DNA from: Chryseobacterium nepalense
Lineage (GTDB): Bacteria > Bacteroidota > Bacteroidia > Flavobacteriales > Weeksellaceae
Length of the DNA stretch: 64,000 bases
Direction: 5' to 3'
Assembly: GCF_023195755.1 (NCBI RefSeq)
Contig: NZ_CP096203.1
Span: forward strand, 1,550,001-1,614,000
Shown: positions 55,995 to 64,000 of the stretch, in pieces
How the letters are laid out: each line of letters starts with the position of its first letter
Position numbering within the stretch: the first letter of the stretch is position 1
Notes under the pieces: model-generated
The model's input: the letters and a program-made list of their open reading frames with translations, nothing else
Databases searched by the model: none
Told to the model about the DNA's origin: nothing
Made by a program: the position numbers and the translations under genes

Positions 55995-58064
55995 TTATTT
56001 CAAAATATATTTAATTCCCAAAAAGCCTCTTATTTTCTGCATCGGAGCATATCCGTATGTGGTATCAAAAGTATAACGATTAGGATTGGTTACGGGATCA
56101 TCCACATACCTGTCGAAAGGGTCAAACGGTCTCATCAAAGGATCTTTCGGGGTAAAATTAAACAGATTCTTGACTCCGCAATACACTTCAAATCCGGATT
56201 TAAAAGCCCTCGAAACCTGAATATTTGCCAGCGTATAAAACGGTGAATATTCCGGGCGATAGTCATTCGGTAAAACAGGCAACCTCATCGGTCCGTAAAA
56301 CTGTCCTGTAAAGTCTATAACAAAATTACCTGCAAATTTATACGTTATATTATAGGTGCCACTCCATTTCGGAGCGTGAAGTTGCTGCGATTTCTCTTTC
56401 TCATCATCAAATTTCTGGTAAACATCAAGGTATGTAATTCCTAAACCAACACTCAAAGGAAAATTGAAACTGTAATCTACATTCAGTGATGCACCTCTTG
56501 AAATTCCGTAGCCATTCAGATTATCATAAATAATCTTTTCAGGATCAGTATCAAAATCTCCTACAATCTTATTGCTGAAATAGGTATAAAAAGCGGAAGC
56601 ATCGAGATTGATCAGACTTTTTCCTGCGGGAATTTTCCAGATGTAATTCAGGTTTCCGTTAACCGATTTTTCCGGTTTTAAATCAGACTGAATAAACACT
56701 TCTCGCGAAGCGGTAAGTGCGGCATGATCTTCAGTAAAAAGATTCACGACACGAAATCCAGTCCCGAAATTAAACCGCAGCGCATGATAAGGATTGGGAG
56801 AGAATTTCCACGCAAAACGGGGCGAGTGTACCGCATGATGAACTTTATCATAATCAAACCGATATCCTATCAATATCGTATTTTTATCATTAACCTCCCA
56901 TTGATCCTGCACAAAAATTCCGAGTATAGGTGATTTCATGGGCACATTCGTAAAACCGTCAGAAGATAAAGTTCCCGGTGTATTGTCGTCATAAAATGTT
57001 CTTTTGAAGGTAAATCCTGCAGTAAGATCATGATTTCCGAATTTTTTATCCCAGAAAGTCTGCACAAATAGTACCTTCTGTTTTGCTGTAAAGGGATTAT
57101 TCCCGTAAAATGAATTCTGATCATGAAAATTATATGAAAATTGAGTGATAATATTTTCTTTTACAGGCCACTGATAGATCCCAAATGCTTCTACCCGGCT
57201 GGTGTAAATACTTTCACCGTAAATTACATCACTTCCCCGGTAGCTGCGGTTCCACTGCATTTCTCCCCCGAAGCGGTCTTCATATAAATACCGCAATGCA
57301 AAGCTGGCCTGACGGTTTTCCTTACGTACAAAATTCCATTTATTAAAAATTGAAACTCGGTTCTGCAATGCCCCATCCGTAAAGTTGTCTTTATTTTCGT
57401 CAAATCTTTTCTCGAAATTAAAATAATTCAGACTTAATAAAGAAGCGATATTCTTACCGAAATTAAATTTTGTGGAAAGATCTACATTATTTTCGCTCCA
57501 TGTGGTTGTCATAAGATCAACGCTCAATTTCGGTGCAGTCAGCGCATTTTTGGTAATGATATTAATGACACCTCCCATTGCTTCAGAACCATAAATAGAA
57601 GAAGCCGGACCTTTTACCACTTCAAGCCTATCCACCAGGCTGTTTGGTATTCCGCTCAGTCCGTACACGGTGGAAAGTGAACTTACGATCGGCATTCCAT
57701 CAATTAAAATCATGGTATAAGGACCTTCAAGACCGTTAATATGAATATCTCCCGTATTACAGACTGAACAGTTAAGCTGGGGTTTAACACCGTTCACCAT
57801 AGAAATAGCTTCAAAAATGTTCGGTGTAGGGTTTTTCTGGAAAAACTTCTGGCTGTAAATCTCTACGGCTACCGGACTTTTTGATCTGCTTACCGGCTTT
57901 ATTGTTCCTGTAATAATGACATCATCAATATTCTGTGTTTTTACGGTTTCAGGTAAAACTTTTATCACATCCTGCTCACCTGAAGATTTCATTTCCAGAC
58001 TGTCAGTATTTTGGGAAAAGCACCAGATCGGTAAAAAAAACAAAAAATACAGTATTCGTCTCAT
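55995..58064 (-). CDS. TonB-dependent outer-membrane receptor with a CxxC plug motif
   Basis: 689 residues from the ATG giving MRRILYFLFFLPIWCFSQ, a good signal peptide; the longer frame adds a polar extension. A plug domain lies at about 45-170 (DDVIITGTIKPVSRSKSPV, GLEGPYTMILIDGMPIVSS, LEVVKGPASSIYGSEAMGG), then a 22-strand barrel ending in an aromatic residue pattern. The plug contains NCSVCNTGDI with two Cys in CxxC spacing, which could bind a metal such as copper or form a disulphide. The transported ligand is unknown; a siderophore or metal complex is likely. Confidence 0.93.
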   Translation of the reverse strand: MRRILYFLFFLPIWCFSQNTDSLEMKSSGEQDVIKVLPETVKTQNIDDVIITGTIKPVSRSKSPVAVEIYSQKFFQKNPTPNIFEAISMVNGVKPQLNCSVCNTGDIHINGLEGPYTMILIDGMPIVSSLSTVYGLSGIPNSLVDRLEVVKGPASSIYGSEAMGGVINIITKNALTAPKLSVDLMTTTWSENNVDLSTKFNFGKNIASLLSLNYFNFEKRFDENKDNFTDGALQNRVSIFNKWNFVRKENRQASFALRYLYEDRFGGEMQWNRSYRGSDVIYGESIYTSRVEAFGIYQWPVKENIITQFSYNFHDQNSFYGNNPFTAKQKVLFVQTFWDKKFGNHDLTAGFTFKRTFYDDNTPGTLSSDGFTNVPMKSPILGIFVQDQWEVNDKNTILIGYRFDYDKVHHAVHSPRFAWKFSPNPYHALRFNFGTGFRVVNLFTEDHAALTASREVFIQSDLKPEKSVNGNLNYIWKIPAGKSLINLDASAFYTYFSNKIVGDFDTDPEKIIYDNLNGYGISRGASLNVDYSFNFPLSVGLGITYLDVYQKFDDEKEKSQQLHAPKWSGTYNITYKFAGNFVIDFTGQFYGPMRLPVLPNDYRPEYSPFYTLANIQVSRAFKSGFEVYCGVKNLFNFTPKDPLMRPFDPFDRYVDDPVTNPNRYTFDTTYGYAPMQKIRGFLGIKYILK

Positions 58065-58156
58065 GAAATTAAAATTGTTAGACAAAACTAACAATTATTT
58101 TTCAATTACAAAACTCTTCTCCGAATATTGTTTAAATTCAATTCATGAAAAAGTAT

Positions 58157-58164
58157 TACATTTG
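58157..58164 (+). promoter_or_regulatory. Putative -7 element for hmgA
   Basis: TACATTTG (TAnnTTTG), 22 nt upstream of the ATG at 58187. The -33 element is weak. Confidence 0.5.
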
Positions 58165-58186
58165 AAAAACGACATATAAAAGTAAA

Positions 58187-59374
58187 ATGAGATATCATCA
58201 GTCGGGAAATATTCCCCAAAAAAGACATACGATTTTCAAATCTCCGGAAGATAAATTTTACTATGAACAGCTTTTCGGAACGGAAGGTTTTCATGGAATT
58301 TCTTCTTTATTGTATCACATTCATCGGCCTACTCAGATCAAATCCATTGGTGAAGCCAAAGATGTAACGCCCAAAATTGCTGTTGCCAAAAATGTAACAC
58401 CAAGAATGTTTAAGGGGATGAATGTAATGCCTGAAGATGATTTTTTAGACAGCAGAAAATTTCTTATGGTCAATAATGACCTTAAAATGGGGCTTTCCAA
58501 ACCGAGGAAATCCACGGATTATTTTTATAAAAATGCAGAATGTGACGAACTTCTATTTGTGCATAATGGAAGCGGCATCCTCAAAACATTTGTCGGCAAC
58601 CTTGAATTTTCTGTAGGTGATTATTTAATTATCCCGAGAGGAACGATTTACCAGGTAGAACTTAATTCTGAAGATACTGTTTTCTTCGTCCTGGAAAGCC
58701 ACTCTCCGATTTACACTCCGAAAAGATACAGAAATGAGTTTGGCCAGCTGCTGGAGCATTCTCCGTTTTGTGAAAGAGATATCGTTGCACCAACTTTCGT
58801 GGAACCGAAAGATGAAAAAGGAGAATTTTTAATTAAAGTAAAAAAGGAAAACCAGATTACCGATTTTATTTATGCCACGCATCCTTTCGATGTTGTAGGC
58901 TGGGACGGTTATTTTTATCCTTATAAATTCAACATCAAAAATTTTGAACCGATTACGGGAAGAATTCACCAGCCACCTCCGGTTCACCAGAATTTTGAAG
59001 GCCATAACTTTGTGGTGTGTTCATTCTGTGCAAGAATGTACGATTACCATCCGCTTGCCATTCCTGCTCCTTATAACCATTCCAATATCGATTCTGATGA
59101 AGTTTTATTCTATACAGAAGGCGATTTCATGAGCAGGAATCATATTGACCTGATGGATTTCACGCTCCATCCGGGAGGAATTGTTCACGGGCCACATCCC
59201 GGAGCGATGGAAAGAAGCATCGGGAAAAAATTCACCGAAGAATACGCGGTGATGGTCGATCCTTTCAAACCACTTAAAATCACGGAAGAAGCTTTAAAAG
59301 TGGAAGATCCGTCTTATAAAACCTCATGGCTGGAAGAACATGACAAAACGATGGAAGACCGTTCTCAGGAGTAA
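58187..59374 (+). CDS. hmgA: Homogentisate 1,2-dioxygenase
   Basis: 395 residues. Opens the aromatic ring of homogentisate to maleylacetoacetate with Fe(II) and oxygen. Cupin-like double barrel; the iron-site region near 295-350 contains YNHSNIDSDEVLFYTEGDF and FTLHPGGIVHGPHPGAMERS, with the His and Glu ligands of the family. The N-terminus YHQSGNIPQKRHTIF is also characteristic. Length is shorter than the human enzyme (445), as usual for this bacterial subgroup. Has its own terminator; hppD and fahA follow downstream in separate units. Confidence 0.94.
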   Translation: MRYHQSGNIPQKRHTIFKSPEDKFYYEQLFGTEGFHGISSLLYHIHRPTQIKSIGEAKDVTPKIAVAKNVTPRMFKGMNVMPEDDFLDSRKFLMVNNDLKMGLSKPRKSTDYFYKNAECDELLFVHNGSGILKTFVGNLEFSVGDYLIIPRGTIYQVELNSEDTVFFVLESHSPIYTPKRYRNEFGQLLEHSPFCERDIVAPTFVEPKDEKGEFLIKVKKENQITDFIYATHPFDVVGWDGYFYPYKFNIKNFEPITGRIHQPPPVHQNFEGHNFVVCSFCARMYDYHPLAIPAPYNHSNIDSDEVLFYTEGDFMSRNHIDLMDFTLHPGGIVHGPHPGAMERSIGKKFTEEYAVMVDPFKPLKITEEALKVEDPSYKTSWLEEHDKTMEDRSQE

Positions 59375-59411
59375 TTTAAAAAAATAAGAAGCACATAATT
59401 TAAACCTATAT

Positions 59412-59442
59412 AAGACCGATGCACCTTCATCGGTCTTTTTTA
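59412..59442 (+). terminator. Terminator after hmgA
   Basis: The 10-bp stem AAGACCGATG/CATCGGTCTT with a 6-nt loop is followed by T-rich sequence. Confidence 0.87.
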
Positions 59443-59548
59443 TTGATTTAATCCGGCCTAAACATGACAAAAATCTTTACATATTTGGTCTTAATAAAAA
59501 CAATTAAACCTATCTTTAAGTCAGAGAAAAATTTATAAAAAAATCAAT

Positions 59549-60823
59549 ATGTACAATTATATCAGTGCAGAGGAAGCCATTTATACCATTAAAAGCGGAA
59601 ACCGCGTATTTTTCCACGGAAGTGCATGTACACCCAACCATCTTATTGATGAACTGGCAAGACAATCCCACCGGTTGGAAAATGTTGAAATGGTTTCCAT
59701 AACCCAGCAAGGAAATGTTGAAATTGCCAAACCTCAGTATAAAGATAAATTTTTTGTTAATTCCCTGTTTGTTTCTTCACCGGTAAGAGACGCTGTCAAT
59801 TCAGACAGAGGAGATTTTGTTCCTGTTTTTTTAAGTGAAATTCCGATTCTTTTCAGAAAAAACATTCTTCCGCTGGATGTTGCTTTAATTACCGTTTCAC
59901 CACCCGATAAGCATGGATTCTGTACTTTGGGAACTTCCGTAGATGTTGCCAGAGCAGCTGTAGACACAGCAAAAATTATTGTAGCAATTGTTAATCCTCT
60001 AATGCCGAGAACCCACGGTGACGGAATGATTCATATCAGCAGAATAAACAAACTCGTATGGCATGAAGAAGAGCTTCCAACCGTTGATTACGGATCAAAA
60101 GTAGGCCCTGAAGAAATGGAGGTCGGAAAAAATGTAGCCGAACTTATCGAAGACCGTTCTACTTTGCAAATGGGTATCGGGACGATTCCTGATGCAGTTT
60201 TAAAATGTCTGGGAAATCACAAAGACCTTGGTGTACATACCGAAATGCTGAGCGACGGGGTGGTTGATTTGATTCAAAATGATGTCATCAACAATAAATA
60301 TAAAGGTTATAACGACAATAAAACCATTACCAGTTTTTGTTTCGGGACCAGGAAGCTTTATGATTATGTAGATGACAATACGGTTTTTTCATTTGATGAT
60401 GTAAGTACGGTAAATTTCCCGATCAATATCATGAGAAATAAAAAAATGGTAGCCATTAACTCAGCTATTGAGATCGATCTTACCGGGCAGGTCTGTGCAG
60501 ATTCCATCGGAACCATGCAATACAGCGGGATCGGCGGACAGATGGATTTTATGAGAGGGGCCGCATTAAGTGAAGACGGAAAACCGATCATTGCTATCAC
60601 CTCAAGAACAAAAAAAGGCGTTTCCAGGATTGTACCTTATTTAAAGCCGGGTGCGGGAGTTGTAACGACAAGAGGACATATTCACTGGGTGGTTACAGAG
60701 TACGGAACTGCGTATTTGTATGGTAAAAATTTAAAGCAAAGAGCGCAGGAGCTCATCAGCATCGCGCATCCTGATGACCGGGAAATGCTGGAAAGAGCGG
60801 CTTACGAAAGATTTAAACATTAA
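59549..60823 (+). CDS. Acetyl-CoA hydrolase/transferase family protein (4-hydroxybutyrate CoA-transferase-like)
   Basis: 424 residues. The two family-I CoA-transferase-like domains are clear: NRVFFHGSACTPNHLIDELA at the start, GIGTIPDAVLKCLGNHKD, the probable catalytic Glu in HTEMLSDGVVDL, then the acceptor-site glycine motif YSGIGGQMDFMRGA. It transfers CoA between acids such as acetate and acyl-CoA, or hydrolyses acetyl-CoA. The location between hmgA and hppD suggests it activates a product (acetoacetate or acetate) of aromatic degradation; this is inferred. Confidence 0.9.
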   Translation: MYNYISAEEAIYTIKSGNRVFFHGSACTPNHLIDELARQSHRLENVEMVSITQQGNVEIAKPQYKDKFFVNSLFVSSPVRDAVNSDRGDFVPVFLSEIPILFRKNILPLDVALITVSPPDKHGFCTLGTSVDVARAAVDTAKIIVAIVNPLMPRTHGDGMIHISRINKLVWHEEELPTVDYGSKVGPEEMEVGKNVAELIEDRSTLQMGIGTIPDAVLKCLGNHKDLGVHTEMLSDGVVDLIQNDVINNKYKGYNDNKTITSFCFGTRKLYDYVDDNTVFSFDDVSTVNFPINIMRNKKMVAINSAIEIDLTGQVCADSIGTMQYSGIGGQMDFMRGAALSEDGKPIIAITSRTKKGVSRIVPYLKPGAGVVTTRGHIHWVVTEYGTAYLYGKNLKQRAQELISIAHPDDREMLERAAYERFKH

Positions 60824-61017
60824 CACTTACTACTGATTTTGTAAACTTTTGACAATCTTTTTAAGCGTAATAATTTTTTATTTCTTTTGCGGTTTAAAAA
60901 TAAAATTCTCGCATTTTGTTTTTATTAAAATTTAACTAACAACTGTTTGTTTTCAATTTTAAAAGTTTCGCAAAATTTTGTAATTTGCAAACAATATATA
61001 AAAGTAAAAATAGAAAT

Positions 61018-62148
61018 ATGTCAACACTTACATTTGCCGAAAAAATTGCTCAAGCAGAGAATTTTTTACCGATTAACGGTACAGATTACATTGAGTTCTA
61101 TGTAGGAAATGCAAAACAGGCTGCGCATTATTATAAAACCGCTTTCGGTTTCCAGTCTGTAGCATATGCCGGTCCTGAAACCGGCGTGAGAGATCGTGCT
61201 TCATACGTTCTTCAGCAGGGAAAAATCAGATTGGTGCTTACCACTGGATTAAAATCTGATTCCCCGATAAACGAACACGTAAAAAAGCATGGTGACGGAG
61301 TTAAAATTTTGGCACTTTGGGTGGATGACGCTTATAAAGCATTCGAAGAAACAACCAAAAGAGGAGGTAAACCGTATCTGGAACCGATGACAATTACCGA
61401 TGAAAACGGCGAAGTAAGAATGTCCGGAATCTATACATATGGAGAAACCGTACACATGTTCATCGAAAGAAAAAACTATACAGGTCCTTTTATGCCAGGT
61501 TACGAAAAATGGGAAAGTGACTACAAACCTGAAGAAGCAGGCCTATTATATGTAGATCACTGTGTAGGAAATGTAGACTGGAACAGAATGATCCCAACCG
61601 TTGAATGGTACGAAAAAGTAATGGGATTTGTAAATATTCTTTCTTTCGACGACAAGCAGATCAACACAGAATATTCTGCACTGATGTCTAAAGTAATGTC
61701 AAACGGGAACGGATACGCAAAATTCCCGATCAACGAACCGGCAGAAGGGAAAAAAAAATCTCAGGTAGAAGAATATCTTGATTTCTATGAGGGAGAAGGC
61801 GTACAGCATATTGCGGTAGCAACAAAAGATATTATCCATACAGTAACAGAACTGAAGAGACGTGGTGTGGAATTCCTTTCCGCTCCGCCAGAAGCTTATT
61901 ATGATATGGTTCCGGAAAGAGTGGGACATATTGATGAGGATCTTAAGAAACTTCAGGAGTTAGGCATCCTTATTGATCATGATGAAGAAGGGTATTTATT
62001 ACAGATCTTTACAAAACCTGTGGAAGACCGCCCTACTCTTTTCTTTGAAATCATTGAAAGACACGGTGCACAAAGCTTCGGAGCAGGAAACTTCAAAGCA
62101 TTGTTCGAAGCGCTGGAAAGAGAACAGGAAAGAAGAGGAAATCTTTAA
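61018..62148 (+). CDS. hppD: 4-hydroxyphenylpyruvate dioxygenase
   Basis: 376 residues from the ATG giving MSTLTFAEKIAQAENFLPI (an in-frame ATG 11 codons upstream lies in an A-rich leader). Converts 4-hydroxyphenylpyruvate to homogentisate with Fe(II). Two VOC-fold halves; the iron ligands are His in YVDHCVGNVDWNRM, His in GVQHIAVATKDI and Glu in FFEIIERHGAQSFG. The C-terminal helix FKALFEALEREQERRG gates the active site. Supplies the substrate of HmgA. The 194-nt upstream region is AT-rich and no clear terminator for the CoA-transferase gene is visible. Confidence 0.96.
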   Translation: MSTLTFAEKIAQAENFLPINGTDYIEFYVGNAKQAAHYYKTAFGFQSVAYAGPETGVRDRASYVLQQGKIRLVLTTGLKSDSPINEHVKKHGDGVKILALWVDDAYKAFEETTKRGGKPYLEPMTITDENGEVRMSGIYTYGETVHMFIERKNYTGPFMPGYEKWESDYKPEEAGLLYVDHCVGNVDWNRMIPTVEWYEKVMGFVNILSFDDKQINTEYSALMSKVMSNGNGYAKFPINEPAEGKKKSQVEEYLDFYEGEGVQHIAVATKDIIHTVTELKRRGVEFLSAPPEAYYDMVPERVGHIDEDLKKLQELGILIDHDEEGYLLQIFTKPVEDRPTLFFEIIERHGAQSFGAGNFKALFEALEREQERRGNL

Positions 62149-62163
62149 TTTTAATAACAATAT

Positions 62164-62203
62164 AAAGTTTTGTCAGGATCGAAAGTCTTGACAAAACTTT
62201 TTT
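62164..62203 (+). terminator. Terminator after hppD
   Basis: A 12-bp perfect stem (AAAGTTTTGTCA/TGACAAAACTTT) with a 13-nt loop is followed by T-rich sequence. Confidence 0.88.
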
Positions 62204-62217
62204 ATAAGCACATCATT

Positions 62218-62694
62218 ATGAGGAAAACATTATTAGCAATTTTATTTGCCGGAACAATATGTACTGCAAAAGCACAGTACGGAACAATGGATCAGATTCT
62301 TACCCGGCTTGAAGAAAGATCAGGCGTTAACCAGAATCTGGAATCCGTAAATATTGACGATAAAAAATTTGTTTTCATCAAAGATGAGGCAGACCATATG
62401 GAAAGGGATTTCATTATTATCAAGGGAAATAAAGCCACTTACGTAGAAGTATTTGACGACAAAGCAACCGGAAAGAGTACTTCCAATGTTTTCTCGGGAG
62501 ATATTATTAGAAAGAAAAACATTATTTCTCTTAGGGCCGACATGCTCGAGAATAAGAAAGTACCTATCCCGCTTACCAAAACATTACTTTTAACAAAACA
62601 GGACAATATTCTCTATCTTATCGATGTCAATACAAAAGCCAGATGGATTGATGAAGCGTCCCTTTCTGTTAACAAATCTAAATCAAAAAAATAA
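62218..62694 (+). CDS. Small exported protein of unknown function
   Basis: 158 residues from the ATG giving MRKTLLAILFAGTICTAKAQ, a signal peptide with a clear Ala-x-Ala site. The longer frame would start inside the hppD terminator. The mature part is mixed alpha/beta with no recognised family; similar short Flavobacteriaceae proteins are functionally undefined. It lies between hppD and fahA. Confidence 0.78.
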   Translation: MRKTLLAILFAGTICTAKAQYGTMDQILTRLEERSGVNQNLESVNIDDKKFVFIKDEADHMERDFIIIKGNKATYVEVFDDKATGKSTSNVFSGDIIRKKNIISLRADMLENKKVPIPLTKTLLLTKQDNILYLIDVNTKARWIDEASLSVNKSKSKK

Positions 62695-62797
62695 ATACTT
62701 TGAAACTTTTGAGTAAGCAAAACTCAGAATCAATTCAAAATTATTTTAATTAAAAATCGTAACGGATTTTGATATAAATCCACCTAAACTCTAAATT

Positions 62798-64000
62798 ATG
62801 AAATCATTTGTAGAATATTCATCAGATTCAGATTTTTCCATACATAATATTCCGTTCGGAGTAGCGGTTTTCAACAAAGAATACATCGGATGCTGCACAA
62901 GAATCGGAGATCAGGTTGTTGACTTGGCAACGCTTTATGATTACGGATATTTTGAAGAAATTGAAGGTCTGATTGACAATATATTTGAAGCATATACTTT
63001 AAACGAATTTATTGAACTGGGAAAACCAATAACCAATGCGATTCGTCAGAAGATCCAGGAGTTGCTGCTGGAAGATTCCATTTTATCTAAAGATGAAAAA
63101 ACGATTGAAGAAGCGTTCTACGACTTGGATAAAGTAAAAATGATGATGCCTGTACACATCCCGAATTACACGGATTTTTACAGCAGCATTGAGCATGCAA
63201 CGAACGTTGGTAAAATGTTCAGAGATCCTGCGAATGCTTTATTGCCCAACTGGAAACATCTTCCTGTAGGATATCATGGAAGAGCTTCATCAATTGTTGT
63301 ATCCGGAACTGAGATCAACCGTCCCAAAGGGCAGACGAAACCTGCCGATGTTGAAAAACCTGTTTTCGGACCTTCTAAACAGCTTGATTTTGAGCTTGAA
63401 ATGGCATTCATCATCAACAAAAATACAGAAATGGGAGAAAGTATTTCAACCCGGGAAGCAGAGGACGCTATTTTCGGAATGGTAATTTTCAACGACTGGT
63501 CGGCTAGAGATATTCAATCTTGGGAATATGTTCCATTAGGACCATTTTTGGCTAAAAATTTCGGGTCTTCGGTTTCTCCGTGGGTAGTTACTCTGGAAGC
63601 ACTGGAACCGTTCAGAACTGCTTCTCCAGAACAGGATCCTGAAGTATTAGAATATTTACAATTTGAAGGCGATAAAAACTACGACATCAATCTTGAAGTA
63701 TACATTCAGCCTGAAAACGGCGAACAAAATCTGATCTGCGAGAGCAATTACAAACACATGTACTGGAATATGACCCAGCAGCTGGCACATCATACCATAA
63801 ACGGATGCAACGTTGAAGTTGGTGACATGTATGCCAGCGGAACTATCTCAGGAAGCGATCCTAAATCTTTCGGTTCTATGCTTGAATTGACTTGGAGAGG
63901 CCAAAATCCTATCACTTTAAGCAATGGAGAAGAAAGAAAATTTATCAATGACAATGATACCGTTACCATGAAAGCATGGGCTGAAAAAGACGGGATTCGT
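62798..64000 (+). CDS. fahA: Fumarylacetoacetase (3' end cut by the window edge)
   Basis: 401 codons are open to the last base; the family is about 415-420 residues, so only the C-terminal tail is missing. Splits fumarylacetoacetate into fumarate and acetoacetate, the last step of tyrosine breakdown. N-terminal SH3-like domain (MKSFVEYSSDSDFSIHNIPF) and the FAH hydrolase domain: Asp and His in IPNYTDFYSSIEHATNVG, Glu pair in LDFELEMAFI, and Asp in FNDWSARDIQSWE. No frameshift was seen on translating the whole stretch. Confidence 0.96.
   Translation, partial: MKSFVEYSSDSDFSIHNIPFGVAVFNKEYIGCCTRIGDQVVDLATLYDYGYFEEIEGLIDNIFEAYTLNEFIELGKPITNAIRQKIQELLLEDSILSKDEKTIEEAFYDLDKVKMMMPVHIPNYTDFYSSIEHATNVGKMFRDPANALLPNWKHLPVGYHGRASSIVVSGTEINRPKGQTKPADVEKPVFGPSKQLDFELEMAFIINKNTEMGESISTREAEDAIFGMVIFNDWSARDIQSWEYVPLGPFLAKNFGSSVSPWVVTLEALEPFRTASPEQDPEVLEYLQFEGDKNYDINLEVYIQPENGEQNLICESNYKHMYWNMTQQLAHHTINGCNVEVGDMYASGTISGSDPKSFGSMLELTWRGQNPITLSNGEERKFINDNDTVTMKAWAEKDGIR

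Noticed and set aside
62170-62217. Upstream ATG for the small exported protein after hppD
   Set aside because: It lies inside the hppD terminator hairpin, and the ATG at 62218 starts a proper signal peptide.

Overview
The window is a chromosomal segment of a low-GC flavobacterium. It most resembles Chryseobacterium or a close Weeksellaceae relative; this is inferred from the gene families, not from a database search. Supporting signs are Bacteroidetes-type promoters (-7 element TAnnTTTG), almost no Shine-Dalgarno sequences, a 16S rRNA whose anti-Shine-Dalgarno core is changed, a Bacteroidetes (subtype iii) type VI secretion system (T6SS), a DPP11-type S46 peptidase and a RebB protein.

Layout. 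1-6.1 kb: 3' part of an S46 dipeptidyl-peptidase, a REP-associated transposase framed by two inverted REP-like hairpins, an M16 peptidase, and a 21-bp tandem repeat. 6.2-9.2 kb: polA. 9.2-14.6 kb (minus strand): eight closely packed genes including an Imm22-like protein and a PP2C-type phosphatase, followed by an Imm51-like gene; this looks like an accessory island of immunity-type genes. 14.7-35.3 kb (minus strand): a T6SS accessory, tip and effector locus. It holds two nearly identical tssD (Hcp) tube genes, a DUF2235/Tle1-like lipase with a DUF2931 lipoprotein, vgrG, a lytic transglycosylase, clpV, a LysM protein, two lipoproteins, a 1047-residue GH19 plus M23 wall hydrolase, a DUF4280 PAAR-like protein, TssR, a PKD protein and two TssO-like membrane proteins. 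Sheath and baseplate genes are not in the window. Both tssD promoters carry the same pair of palindromes, 21 bp apart and equally far from the -7 box. A divergent LuxR-type regulator with Glu at its phosphorylation site borders the locus.

36.3-38.6 kb: an HU protein, a 29-codon highly basic protein and an RNase E/G that lacks the zinc-link cysteines. 39.1-44.4 kb: a complete rRNA operon on the minus strand (16S, tRNA-Ile, tRNA-Ala, 23S, 5S). An inverted pair of ~120-bp dispersed repeats flanks it, and degenerate 7-bp repeats occur around and within it. 45.4-58.1 kb: housekeeping and stress genes (Nudix hydrolase, acyltransferase, mpl, aldo/keto reductase, LysR with an MdaB-like reductase, AhpD-like protein, Crp/Fnr regulator with DUF1304, secreted thioredoxin, TonB receptor) and a solitary RebB R-body protein.

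58.2-64 kb: homogentisate catabolism (hmgA, hppD and fahA, the last cut by the window edge) with a CoA-transferase/hydrolase and a small exported protein between them. Together these turn 4-hydroxyphenylpyruvate into fumarate and acetoacetate; the maleylacetoacetate isomerase is not seen.
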